A model generated the notes under the pieces. That model saw only the letters and a program-made list of their open reading frames with translations, did not search any database and was not told the DNA's origin. 64,000 bases of DNA from contig JAIEMN010000025.1 of the NCBI GenBank assembly GCA_019752115.1, positions 1 through 64,000 on the forward strand, written 5' to 3'. The position numbers and the translations under genes are program-made. Below are positions 16,986 through 26,312 of this stretch, in pieces. Source of the DNA: Gemmatimonadaceae bacterium (GTDB taxonomy: Bacteria > Gemmatimonadota > Gemmatimonadetes > Gemmatimonadales > Gemmatimonadaceae). Positions within the stretch are counted from its first letter, which is position 1, and each line of letters starts with the position of its first letter.

Positions 16986-18776
16986 TTACGGCGTGATGCT
17001 CTTGGGCTTCGCCGGCTTGGTCCCGTTCAGGCGCGGGCGCGGCCCGTTGCCGACTTCCACCACGATGTCCTTGATGTAGTTCGCGATCTTGGCGTAGTGC
17101 GGGTAGTCGATGTACTCCGGCTCGTCGCTGCGCTGGTGATAATCGCCGTGCAGGCCGGTAAAGAAGAAGGCGATGGGCACGCCTTCCTTGGCGTAATTGA
17201 AGTGATCGCTGCGACCGTAGATGTTGTTGTAGCCGGCCCAGGAGATCGTCTCGTCGAACTTGTAGTCGAGCGTGAGCGGCTTGGGCTGCTTCTTGTTCAC
17301 GGCTTGTACCGTCTCGCCCAGATCCTTCGAGTCGAAGAACGACCCCACGACACCCACATAGTCGTCGCCGCCGCCGGGGAGGTCCTCGGCCCGGCCACGG
17401 CCGATCATATCGATGTTGATCTGCGCCACGATCGAGTCGATCGGCACCGTGGGGTTCTTCACGAAGTATGCCGAGCCGAGGAGACCGGCTTCTTCGCCCG
17501 CGTGCCAGATGAAGATGGTGCTGCGCTTGGGCTTCACGGGCATCTTGGACATCGCCTCCGCGATCTCGAGCACACCCATCGAGCCCGAGCCGTCGTCGTC
17601 GGCGCCGTTGTTGATGGAGTCGAGGCGCGGCTTGGGATAGAGCTTCCGGATGCTGTCCATGTTCACCTTGATGGTGGACAGCATTTCCGGGCCCAGCCCG
17701 TTCATGTTGTTGCCGAGCAGCAGGCGATTGCGAATGTCGTTGAACGCCTTGATCGAGTCCTTGTCCACCGGCGTCGTCATGCCGACATGGTCGTTGTGCG
17801 CACCGATGGCCACATACTGCGCCTTGAGCTTCGGATCGCTCCCCGGGAGGATCGCGATGACATTGCGCGCCCAGTCGGTGGGAAGCTCCACGAAGTCGAG
17901 CGTGGCATTCACGATGCCGCCCTTGGCGCCGGCGGCTATGCCGTCGATGCTGGTGCGGCCGAGGAGCTTGGCCGCGCCCTCCTTCGTGACCCGCAACACC
18001 GCCGGCGCGAGGAACTGCTGCTTGAGGAGCGTGAGCGAGTCCACCGGGGCACCGCCGCCGCGCCCGGCGGGAGCGCCGCCACGACCGACGAGCTGAGAGG
18101 ACACCGTCGGCTCATTGATGGCCGCACGCTGCGCGGGGGTAAGCGCATCGAGGTCCACCGTGGCGATGGCAACGGCATTGGCGAAGCGCGCCGGCACCGC
18201 CGGCGGTGGACCACCACGCCCGCCGAACCCGGGCGCGCCGGCGGGACGCGTCGACGCTGGCGCCGGGAGCAGCACCACGATCTTGTTGGCCGCATCGGCC
18301 GCCGAGATCTGCGTCGTGGTGTCACCCGTCACGCCGCCGAAGATCACCTGCGCGTCGACGATCGGGCGAGGCGCGCGCTGTCCCGGCACCGCCACCACAT
18401 CGACGTTCCAGGCGAGCGGATTCCCGTCCACCGTGACACGCGAATGATCGGTGTACTTGCGCACGTGGAACGGCAGGTTCTGGAAGTACGTGCCGTTATC
18501 ACCGCCGGGGATGAGCCCGAGCTTCTTCACCTCGGCGGCGATGTAGTCGGTGCCCTTCTTGTTGCCGACCCGACCGACCTGACGCCCCTGCATGGAGTCG
18601 TCGGCAAACTGGTAGAGACGGATCTGCAGATCGCGCACGGTGATGGCCGCCGTGGTCGGCGCAGGGCGGATACGCTGCGGATTGCCAAAGCGATTGGTCG
18701 CGGGCGCCTGCGCCTGCGCCTGCGCCAGAACCGGCGCGAGTGAGGCGAGAGAGAGCAAAGTGCGGACGGGCCGCAT
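16986..18776 (-). CDS. Exported M28 family metallopeptidase with PA domain
   Basis: A 596-residue exported zinc aminopeptidase-type enzyme. Signal peptide residues 1-23; a PA-type insert lies at about 120-300. The M28 core shows the metal ligands: H and D in AIGAHNDH, the D cluster in NNGADDDGSG, the catalytic E pair in WHAGEEAGLLG, the D in NIDMIGRG and a distal H in TGLHGDYHQRSDE. M28 enzymes release N-terminal amino acids or dipeptides with two zinc ions. The insert carries Gly/Arg-rich loops (GGRGG type), like the nearby S9 enzymes. ATG 18776 was chosen at the signal peptide; earlier codons would enter the intergenic palindrome side. Confidence 0.87.
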   Translation of the reverse strand: MRPVRTLLSLASLAPVLAQAQAQAPATNRFGNPQRIRPAPTTAAITVRDLQIRLYQFADDSMQGRQVGRVGNKKGTDYIAAEVKKLGLIPGGDNGTYFQNLPFHVRKYTDHSRVTVDGNPLAWNVDVVAVPGQRAPRPIVDAQVIFGGVTGDTTTQISAADAANKIVVLLPAPASTRPAGAPGFGGRGGPPPAVPARFANAVAIATVDLDALTPAQRAAINEPTVSSQLVGRGGAPAGRGGGAPVDSLTLLKQQFLAPAVLRVTKEGAAKLLGRTSIDGIAAGAKGGIVNATLDFVELPTDWARNVIAILPGSDPKLKAQYVAIGAHNDHVGMTTPVDKDSIKAFNDIRNRLLLGNNMNGLGPEMLSTIKVNMDSIRKLYPKPRLDSINNGADDDGSGSMGVLEIAEAMSKMPVKPKRSTIFIWHAGEEAGLLGSAYFVKNPTVPIDSIVAQINIDMIGRGRAEDLPGGGDDYVGVVGSFFDSKDLGETVQAVNKKQPKPLTLDYKFDETISWAGYNNIYGRSDHFNYAKEGVPIAFFFTGLHGDYHQRSDEPEYIDYPHYAKIANYIKDIVVEVGNGPRPRLNGTKPAKPKSITP

Positions 18777-18888
18777 GGATGGACTCCGGGTGCTGAGGGG
18801 AGAGGCCACGGGAGTGGTCGTGGCACAATGAAGATACGTGGCGGGTGTGGTGGGTGCTGCGGCAACGCGTGAGCGATGCGAGAGGAGC

Positions 18889-18993
18889 AACCCCTGAGAG
18901 CTCAGGGGGCAGAAGGTCAGGGGTGAGGTATCAGGACGGCCGCTGTCCTGACACCTCCCCCCTGACGTTCTCCACCCTGAGCTCTCAGGGGTT
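18889..18993. repeat. 105-base near-perfect palindrome between divergent genes
   Basis: Arms 18889-18937 and 18945-18993 are each 49 bases and pair at 44 of 49 positions without gaps around a 7-base centre. The outer 19 bases are perfectly complementary. It lies between the starts of the M28 peptidase (minus) and the HEAT-cyclophilin gene (plus). It is not a standard terminator (no T-run) and has no coding frame. Confidence 0.85.
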
Positions 18994-19044
18994 CCTCACG
19001 TCTCACTGCTCCCCATCTCCCCCGCTCCGCTGCACTTTAGACAG

Positions 19045-20916
19045 ATGTGGCCAATCCTCCTCCTGACCCTCCAGGCGGCGCAGCCTGCGCCTCCCGTCAC
19101 CCGCTACGACGTCCTCGCCGCCGAGCACCTGCGCGAGGCCGGCGTCCCCGTGCTGCGGCAGGGGCTGCAGTCGCCGGATACCGTCGTGCAGCGCCTTGCC
19201 GTGCGCGCGCTGGGGCGGCTCGAGAAGCCGGAGTATGCCGCGCTGCTCGAACCGCTGTTTACCTCGCCCGCGGCGTCGGTGCGTGAAGCGGTCGCCCGCG
19301 CGGTAGGCCAGATGAAGGCTCCGGTCGTGGGCAAGGCGCTGCCGAGTGAGCGGGACCCGGATGTGCGCGGCGCGTGGTACGCCGCGGCGGGGCGCGCCAT
19401 GGGGGCGTCGGTGGAGTGGGAGCTGGAACTGGTGCGCGGACTCGCCGAGCAAAGCACGATGGTCCGCCGCGGCGCAGTACGCGGACTCGAGGCGATGATC
19501 CGCTTGAATGCACGCACCTTTCGCCCGTCCCCCGAAACGGTCAGCGAGTTGCGCCGCGTCGTGCGCGAGACGCGTGACAGCGAAACACGCCTGGTGGCGC
19601 TGCTCGCGCTCACCGGCGCGCGCGATCGGGACTCCACCACCGTGGCAGCGGCATTGACCGACCGCGATCCGGAGGTGCGCCGCACGGCCGTGGCGATGGG
19701 GCGCGTGTGGGTGGAGGACACGAGCGCGATTGTCCGCTGGCAGTCGCTGCAGGCGGCCCCGACGTGCGACCGCGCTGCGCAACGACTCACCGATGCGAGT
19801 GAGCACGTGGTGTTGCTCGCCATCGATCAACTGGGCACGCTCAAGTGCGATGCCACCAAGCTGCGCGCGCTCACCGCCGCCACGACGCCGTGGCGCCAGC
19901 GTGCACACGCCACGATGGCCCTCACCAAGGTGGATACGGCCGCCGCCCGCGCGGCGGCCCGAGCGCTCGCCGGGAGCCCCGCCTGGCAGGCCCGCGCCTG
20001 GGCGGCGCAGGCGGCGCGCGCTGTGCGCGACTCAGCCACGCTGGCGCGACTCGCGCGTGACGCCGCGCCCAATGTGGCCATTGCCGCGATGAGCACACCG
20101 GCCGAGGCGTTGGCCGCCCTGACGCGCGATCACGCCGGGGTCGTGCTCGAAGCCAGCGAGCTGCTCGCCAAACAGCCGGCGTACGACGCGCGGTGGACCG
20201 CGCCGCTCGCGAGCGCGTTCGCACGAATTGCGCGTGACCATGGCATGACCTGGCGCGACCCGCTCGTGGGCATCATGAAGGCCATGCGCGGCCGCGATGC
20301 CGCCACCCTCAACTGGCTCGGCGCGCGCCTGTATGATCGCGATCCGGGCGTGGCCAAGGCGGCCGCCGATCAGATCAAGACGCTGACCGGATCGGCCGTG
20401 GAGCCCGTCACGCGGATGTACACGCCGGCCGCGTTCCCGTCGGCCGTCGAGCTCTTCATGGCCGATTCCGTCGCCGCCGAGATCACGATTCGCGGTAAAG
20501 GGACCATGCTGGTGCTGTTGCAGCCGAGTGAGGCACCCATGGCCGTGACGACCTTCGTGCGGATGGCGCGGGCGGGCCGCTATACCGGCAACACCATCCA
20601 TCGCATCGTCCCCAACTTCGTCGTGCAAGGTGGCAGCCCGGGCGCCGACGAGTACGATCCGGTCACGGCCGACTTCATGCGCGACGAAGTGGGCGGCGAG
20701 AACCGCCGCGGCACGTTCGGCATCTCCACGCGCGGTCGTGACACCGGCGATGGCCAGCTCTATATGAACCTCATCTACAACCTGCGACTCGACGGCGACT
20801 ACACGGTTTTCGGCACGATCGTGCGCGGGCTCGACGTCATGGACCGTATTCAGGAAGGGGATGTGATCAGTGCGATCCGCATCCTGAAGGCCGACCTCGT
20901 CCGCGCCGTGAAATGA
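19045..20916 (+). CDS. HEAT-repeat protein with C-terminal cyclophilin domain
   Basis: A 623-residue protein. A short hydrophobic N terminus (MWPILLLTLQAAQP) may act as a signal peptide. Residues about 25-460 are HEAT/ARM-type alpha-helical repeats (repeated VRRxAVxAxGR patterns). Residues about 475-620 are a cyclophilin-type peptidyl-prolyl isomerase domain: TFVRMARAGRYTGNTIHRIV, FVVQGGSPGADEY and the GTFGIST turn are visible. The usual Arg-Phe-Met active-site pattern of cyclophilins is altered (FHRVI-like is IHRIV), so activity is likely reduced or different. Start at ATG 19045. The stop overlaps the next gene's start (ATGA), so translation is coupled to the gamma-glutamyltransferase fusion. 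Confidence 0.83.
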   Translation: MWPILLLTLQAAQPAPPVTRYDVLAAEHLREAGVPVLRQGLQSPDTVVQRLAVRALGRLEKPEYAALLEPLFTSPAASVREAVARAVGQMKAPVVGKALPSERDPDVRGAWYAAAGRAMGASVEWELELVRGLAEQSTMVRRGAVRGLEAMIRLNARTFRPSPETVSELRRVVRETRDSETRLVALLALTGARDRDSTTVAAALTDRDPEVRRTAVAMGRVWVEDTSAIVRWQSLQAAPTCDRAAQRLTDASEHVVLLAIDQLGTLKCDATKLRALTAATTPWRQRAHATMALTKVDTAAARAAARALAGSPAWQARAWAAQAARAVRDSATLARLARDAAPNVAIAAMSTPAEALAALTRDHAGVVLEASELLAKQPAYDARWTAPLASAFARIARDHGMTWRDPLVGIMKAMRGRDAATLNWLGARLYDRDPGVAKAAADQIKTLTGSAVEPVTRMYTPAAFPSAVELFMADSVAAEITIRGKGTMLVLLQPSEAPMAVTTFVRMARAGRYTGNTIHRIVPNFVVQGGSPGADEYDPVTADFMRDEVGGENRRGTFGISTRGRDTGDGQLYMNLIYNLRLDGDYTVFGTIVRGLDVMDRIQEGDVISAIRILKADLVRAVK

Positions 20917-23780
20917 GACTTCGTGTACTGTTCGCACTCCTCACCGCGACGGCCGCCCTGGCCGACGCGCAAGTCACCGATTCCCTCGCGCTCCGCGGCG
21001 CCCGCCACCCGGCACGGTCGACGGCCAACGTGCTGGTCTTCGACCGTGACGGGCAGTTGTACGCGCTCGCGTCGGGAGCAACCGAGGCGACGCGCATCAG
21101 CCGCGGCAGTGCGTGGCATCGTGATGCGGCCTTCGCCGGTGCCGTGCTCTACTACGCCTCCGACTCGCTTGGCAACTACGACCTGTGGCGTGTGACGCTG
21201 GATGCGCGCGGCATGGCGAGCAGCGCGCCCGAGCGGCTCACGACAAGCCCGCTGCACGACGTGAGCCCCTCGCCGCTCGCCGACGGCCGCGTGGTCTTTC
21301 AACGTGGCCTGGGCGGCGACGCGCGACTCTGGGTGCGCGAGGCCGATGGGCGTGAACATCGCCTGGGCACCATGGAGCAGAACGAGCGCCGCCCGCGCGT
21401 GAACCGCGACGGGACGCGCGTGGCCTACCTCGTCATCACCGAAACGGGGCGCAAGGCGGTCGTGCGCCCCTTCAGTGGCGGTGGCGAACAGGTGCTGAGT
21501 ACCGAGGGCTCGCTGGAGGATGTGGCGTGGGCCCCCGATGGACGCGTGGCGCTGTCCACGCGCACCGGGGTGCTCATCGTGCCGACGGACGGCGCACCCT
21601 ATGCCAATCTTGCCTCGCGTATGCACGGCGATCTCGATTGGTCGCCCGACGGCGCCACGCTCACGATCGCCGAGTTCACCGAGACGGCCGTCGCCTACAA
21701 TGGCGATCCCGATCGTGGCGTGGACCGCAGCATAAGCGAACGCGGCTCGGCCACCACGCGCGTGTACGCGCTTCCGGCTCCTCCGGCCCCCGATGCCCGT
21801 CGGGCCACGCTGACGAGTGCGGTATCCACCGATCGCTCGGCGGCCAACGCGGCGGCCTTCGATCGCGTGTGGAATCGCAGCGATCGGCTGTATTTCAGCG
21901 CGCCCGGCGCCGAGGCGCGGCGCACGGCCTGGCAGGCGGTGCGCGATCGTTTGCGCCCACAGGCGGTCGCGGCCGGCAGTGACAGCGCCCTGCAGGAGGT
22001 GATCCATACCGCGCTCACGCAGCGCCCACCGCTGCGCGAGGCCGCGACGGGGCGCGCGGCGGTGTCGAGCGCGCATCCCGTGGCGACCGAGGCCGGGCTC
22101 GAGATCTTCCGCAAGGGCGGCAATGTCGTGGATGCCGCCGTGGCGGTGAGCTTTGCGCTGGGCGTCGTGGAGCCCGATGCGAGCGGCGTGGGCGGGTATG
22201 GCGAGATGGTGATCGCGCTCAAGAACCAGCGTCCGACGCTGATCGAGTTCATGAGCCGTGTGCCCGAAGAGGGCGGTTTGTCGAACACCAGTCTGCTGCA
22301 GAACGGCCGCTATCCGAACGATGGCCCCGTGCTGGTGAACGTGCCGGGCACCGTGCACGGGATGTACACCGCGTGGCAGCGGCATGGCAGCAAGAAGGTG
22401 GCGTGGGCCGATCTGGTGGCGCCGGCGATTCGTGCAGCGAGGAACGGCTACATCGTGAGCCAGGGGCTCGCCACCACGCTTGCCACCGAACGGGAGCACT
22501 TCGCCAAGTACGAGGGGAGCCGCGCGCTGTTCTTTACCAACGGGCAGCCCAAGGTGGCCGGCGACACCGTGAAGAACCCGGACCTCGCGTGGGTACTGGA
22601 GCAGATCGCCGCGAAGGGGGCCGATGGTTTCTACAAGGGCGACGTGGCCAAGAAGTACGCGGGCGACCTGCGCGCCAAGGGGAACGCCATGAAGGTGTCG
22701 GACCTGGAGCGCTACTTCGCCAACGAGCGCGAGCCGGTGTGCGGCACGTATCGCAGTTATCGCCTCTGCTCCAGCGCGCCGCCGGTGAGCGGTGGAGCCG
22801 AGCTTGTGGCGCGGCTCAACCTCCTCGAGCGGTTCACCACGCCCAAGCTGTACCGCGACGACGCCGCGACGATGCATGCGGCGCTCTCCGCCTGGTTCCT
22901 CGTGCCGTCGAGTCGCAACAAGATTGCCGATCCGGCGCTCTGGCCGGTGGATGTGGCGAGCATCGTGCACAAGGACACGGCGGCGGTGCGCTGGCGGTGC
23001 TACGATGCCGACAAGGCGTTGACGCCGGCGTCGGTGCGGGGCGATACGCTGCCCTGCCTCGCCGCGAAGCGTGACAGCGCGAAGCCGGCATCGGGTTCCT
23101 CACGCGACGCGACGGACGCTCAGGAGGCACATGCGCCGTGCGGCGATGATCACGCCGCCGAGGTCACGTTCTGCCACGCGGCCGGTACGACCGCGTTCAC
23201 GGTGGCCGACGCCGACGGCAATGCCGTGGCCGTCACGCAAACGCTGGGCACGTGGGGCGGCAACTTCTACGTCACGCCGGGGCTGGGCTTCCTCAGCAAC
23301 GACAAGCTCACCAGCTACGGCACCGATCCCACGCAGTACGGGTCACGCCTGCCCTTTGCGCGCCATGGCAGCACGCTGGCCCCGACGATCGCCTTCAAGG
23401 GGAACCGCCCGGTGTTCGCCGTGGGCGCGGCCGGCAACGCGTGGATCACGAGCGCGGTCTATCAGACGCTGCTCGGCGCGCTGGACTACGGCCTTGGCCC
23501 GCAGGCGGCGCTGGAGCAGCCGCGCTTCTTGCCCGGTGGCGGGTTTGGCGGGGGCGCGGCGACGGCGGGGCGCGCGCAGCCGTACTCCATTCAGCTCGAA
23601 GACGGCTTTGCGCCGTCGGTCATTGCCCGCCTTCGCGCGCTGGGATACGACCTGAGCTTCGTGTCCGCACGTGGTGAAGTGCGCGAAGGCTACGGCGCGG
23701 CGGTGAAGATCGATGCCAAGTCGGTTACTGCCGGCGCCGACCCCCGCCGCGCGGGGGCGGCGGGGGCGGTGCGGAAGTAG
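20913..23780 (+). CDS. Beta-propeller / gamma-glutamyltransferase fusion
   Basis: A 955-residue exported protein; signal peptide residues 1-19 (ADAQ). Residues about 30-330 form a TolB/WD40-type beta-propeller (RDGQLYAL, SPDGATL turns). Residues about 360-955 are a gamma-glutamyltransferase: AVSSAHPVATEAG, the SAPPVSGG glycine pair and the self-cleavage site GTTAFTVADADGN, with T759 the predicted nucleophile. Typical enzymes have TTH; here the third position is Ala. Family enzymes hydrolyse or transfer the gamma-glutamyl group of glutathione in the periplasm and mature by autocleavage. An insert before the site contains Cys/His-rich sequence (HAPCGDDH). The propeller fusion is unusual for the family. 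It is coupled to the upstream gene by a 4-base overlap. Confidence 0.85.
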   Translation: MRLRVLFALLTATAALADAQVTDSLALRGARHPARSTANVLVFDRDGQLYALASGATEATRISRGSAWHRDAAFAGAVLYYASDSLGNYDLWRVTLDARGMASSAPERLTTSPLHDVSPSPLADGRVVFQRGLGGDARLWVREADGREHRLGTMEQNERRPRVNRDGTRVAYLVITETGRKAVVRPFSGGGEQVLSTEGSLEDVAWAPDGRVALSTRTGVLIVPTDGAPYANLASRMHGDLDWSPDGATLTIAEFTETAVAYNGDPDRGVDRSISERGSATTRVYALPAPPAPDARRATLTSAVSTDRSAANAAAFDRVWNRSDRLYFSAPGAEARRTAWQAVRDRLRPQAVAAGSDSALQEVIHTALTQRPPLREAATGRAAVSSAHPVATEAGLEIFRKGGNVVDAAVAVSFALGVVEPDASGVGGYGEMVIALKNQRPTLIEFMSRVPEEGGLSNTSLLQNGRYPNDGPVLVNVPGTVHGMYTAWQRHGSKKVAWADLVAPAIRAARNGYIVSQGLATTLATEREHFAKYEGSRALFFTNGQPKVAGDTVKNPDLAWVLEQIAAKGADGFYKGDVAKKYAGDLRAKGNAMKVSDLERYFANEREPVCGTYRSYRLCSSAPPVSGGAELVARLNLLERFTTPKLYRDDAATMHAALSAWFLVPSSRNKIADPALWPVDVASIVHKDTAAVRWRCYDADKALTPASVRGDTLPCLAAKRDSAKPASGSSRDATDAQEAHAPCGDDHAAEVTFCHAAGTTAFTVADADGNAVAVTQTLGTWGGNFYVTPGLGFLSNDKLTSYGTDPTQYGSRLPFARHGSTLAPTIAFKGNRPVFAVGAAGNAWITSAVYQTLLGALDYGLGPQAALEQPRFLPGGGFGGGAATAGRAQPYSIQLEDGFAPSVIARLRALGYDLSFVSARGEVREGYGAAVKIDAKSVTAGADPRRAGAAGAVRK

Positions 23781-23790
23781 CGGGTACTGC

Positions 23791-23865
23791 GGGAAGACGT
23801 ACGGCGGGAAGACGTACGGCGGGAAGACGTACGGCGGGAAGACGTACGGCGGGAAGACGAACGGC
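23791..23865. repeat. Five tandem copies of a 15-base unit
   Basis: The unit GGGAAGACGTACGGC occurs five times in a row, four copies identical and the fifth with one change. The array fills the gap between the convergent stop codons of the gamma-glutamyltransferase fusion (23780) and the S9 peptidase (23872). Each unit contains the 6-base palindrome GACGTA/TACGTC core. Confidence 0.95.
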
Positions 23866-23871
23866 GATTCG

Positions 23872-26250
23872 CTAGTTGATCGCCTTGGGCGCGGGTTCCT
23901 TGTTCCACACGAAGCGCTTGAGGAACGCGCCCATGCGGTCGAAGGTATCGACCCAGTTCTGATGGATCATGGATTCGTGCTGGTCATCCGGCACGACCAT
24001 GAGTTCGTGGTACACGCCGCGCGCGCGGAGCAGCTGCACGAGGCCGACGGTCTGCGCGAAGTCCACGTTGCGGTCGTCGTCGCCGTGCACCAGGAAGACC
24101 GGGCTCTTCCACCCATCGATGGCGCCCACGGCGCTCGAGCGGAACGAGACGGCGGCCGTGTCGATCACGTTGCCGTAGAGGTGCACACCCGCGAGATCGG
24201 CGCCGGCCACGAAGATGTCGCTGTTGCGGGCGAGCGACTGCGAAGTGAGCAGACCGCCGTACGACAGCCCCCAGATCCCGATGCGGGACGCATCCACATT
24301 GGTATGCTGTTGAAGGAACTTGGCGCCGGCGAGGACGTCCTGGTACTCACTGTTGCCGCGCGCGTTGGTGTTCGGAGCGTTGCGGAAGCTCTTGCCGTAG
24401 CCGATGCCGCTCCGGTAGTTGATCGAGAGGACCACGTACCCCTGATCGGCGAGCCACTGATTGGCGGCGTACGCCCAGTGGTAGAACTGCATGTAGTGAT
24501 AGCCGGGCATCATCTGCCGGCTCGGGCCGCCATGCACGAAGATCAGCGCGGGGCGCTTCTCACCCGGCTTGAGATCCTTCGGCATGAAGAGCGTGTTGCT
24601 GATATCGAGCCCGTCGGCCGCCTTCGTGTGCACGACCTCGGGCACGACATGCGCCACCTGCGGGAACTCCTTCGTGAGCTTCGGGAAGATCACATTCGGC
24701 TTGCCACCGCTCGTGGGGACGAGCGCGATGGAAGCCGGCGTCTTGGCATCGAAGTAGATCACCGCGACCTGCTTGCCGCTGGCGAGCGGCATGGGGTACG
24801 TCTCAATCCCCTCGCCTTGCGAGATGCGCACCGGCGTGCCCCCCGCCGTGGGCACCATCCAGATGTGCCGACGCTCGATATCCTGCGCATTCGTGCAGTA
24901 GAAGAGCGTCTTCCCGCCATCACGGGAGAATTGCACGCTCGTGGCGTCTTCGATAAGACCATCGGTGGTGGTGAGCCGTACCGGCTGACCGCCGCTCGCG
25001 GGAATGGAGTACCAGCGATCCCACTCATCCTTCGGCACGTCCACCGGGAAGACGATGTGCTCGCCTGCCCACTGCATGCGATTGAGGCTGGTGAAGACGC
25101 TGTCGCGCGGCGCGTTGTGCCACACGGCCTTGGCCGGGATCTGCTTGGCCACATCGGGCGAGCCGTACACCGCCCCCGTGAGGTCCGCGACCATGAGTTG
25201 CAGCGTATGCCCACCGGGGAACGCCGAGGCATACAGCCCCGGCGAGCGGCGCAGCGGATTGCCACCGCGCGGCGCCGAGTCGTTCGGCGCGCCGCCACGT
25301 CCGCCGCCACCACCACCGAAGCCGCCGCCGAACCCACCGCCGCAGCCACCGCTCGGGTTGCCCACGAGAGCGGGCGCCGGCTGCGCGAGATTCGCGGCCG
25401 GCCCCGGCGGATTGCCGATTCCACCGGTGCCGCGCTGCGCCTGCAAGCCGAATGGTGTACCCGGGCGACGATAGAACGCGATGCGCTTGCCATCGGGGCT
25501 CCACGTCGGGCCGCCATCGCAATCCACACTCGGCGCGATGTACGCCAGCGCGCGCGTGGCCACGTCGTACACCAGGATGAACGCATGATTCTCGCGATCG
25601 CTCACAAAGGCGATGCGCTTGCCATCGGGCGACCACTTGGGCGAACCGTTGCGCCCCCACGAATTGATGAAGGGCACGCCACCGGTGTCCATGGCGGTGA
25701 CGGGGCCGCTGCGGTAGACGCGCGCGCGATAGATCTGCCCGTCTTTCGTGTACAGCACCCACTTGCCATCGGGCGACAGCTCGGGCGCCGCGCCCACGGC
25801 CACGCGCCAGGCCGGACCACCTGTGGCACGCACCGCCCAGATCGCGCGCTCACCGCCATCCGGATTGTGGCCGGGGTTCGCGACCCAGCCGGTGCGGTTG
25901 GGCGCGCCACCGCGAACGAACACGATGGTGGACCCGTCGGCGCTGATCTCGACGTCCGTGAGATCGGTCCCGTCATCCTTCGTGAAGTTCGTCAGCCGAA
26001 CGGCCGCAAAGGTGGGCGCGGCGGCCGTGTACACATTGCGCAGGCCCTTGTCGTACGCCATCCACGCGATGCGGTCGGCCTTCTCGGCGCTCACCAGCGT
26101 GAGGGGCGACGCCGGCGACAGAAACCCGGCGATACTCTTGATCGGCTGCGCGGCGAGGGGCACGGCAGCGAGGGAGATGCCAGCCGCGGCCTGACGCAGG
26201 CGACGCCACGACAGGGCAGCAACAACAGGCACGAGAGGCGCGTGAGCCAT
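23872..26250 (-). CDS. Exported S9 family peptidase (DPP/acylaminoacyl type)
   Basis: A 792-residue exported serine peptidase with a signal peptide (about residues 1-35, ending PLAAQ). N-terminal beta-propeller (about 45-520; repeated SPDGKRIAF turns and a Gly-rich GGGFGGGFGGGG loop near 320), then an alpha/beta-hydrolase domain. The triad is S663 in GLSYGG, D726 in HGDDDRNV and H758 in DDQHES. It resembles dipeptidyl aminopeptidase/acylaminoacyl peptidases and probably trims peptides in the periplasm. ATG 26250 was chosen at the signal peptide. It is the second S9 enzyme in the window, distinct in sequence from the one at 10681, and is convergent with the gamma-glutamyltransferase fusion. 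Confidence 0.88.
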   Translation of the reverse strand: MAHAPLVPVVAALSWRRLRQAAAGISLAAVPLAAQPIKSIAGFLSPASPLTLVSAEKADRIAWMAYDKGLRNVYTAAAPTFAAVRLTNFTKDDGTDLTDVEISADGSTIVFVRGGAPNRTGWVANPGHNPDGGERAIWAVRATGGPAWRVAVGAAPELSPDGKWVLYTKDGQIYRARVYRSGPVTAMDTGGVPFINSWGRNGSPKWSPDGKRIAFVSDRENHAFILVYDVATRALAYIAPSVDCDGGPTWSPDGKRIAFYRRPGTPFGLQAQRGTGGIGNPPGPAANLAQPAPALVGNPSGGCGGGFGGGFGGGGGGRGGAPNDSAPRGGNPLRRSPGLYASAFPGGHTLQLMVADLTGAVYGSPDVAKQIPAKAVWHNAPRDSVFTSLNRMQWAGEHIVFPVDVPKDEWDRWYSIPASGGQPVRLTTTDGLIEDATSVQFSRDGGKTLFYCTNAQDIERRHIWMVPTAGGTPVRISQGEGIETYPMPLASGKQVAVIYFDAKTPASIALVPTSGGKPNVIFPKLTKEFPQVAHVVPEVVHTKAADGLDISNTLFMPKDLKPGEKRPALIFVHGGPSRQMMPGYHYMQFYHWAYAANQWLADQGYVVLSINYRSGIGYGKSFRNAPNTNARGNSEYQDVLAGAKFLQQHTNVDASRIGIWGLSYGGLLTSQSLARNSDIFVAGADLAGVHLYGNVIDTAAVSFRSSAVGAIDGWKSPVFLVHGDDDRNVDFAQTVGLVQLLRARGVYHELMVVPDDQHESMIHQNWVDTFDRMGAFLKRFVWNKEPAPKAIN

Positions 26251-26312
26251 GGGAGGGGGGTGAAGGTCCGTTCGAAACTACGCGCCGAGCGCCCCTCCCG
26301 CTGTTCGTCGCG

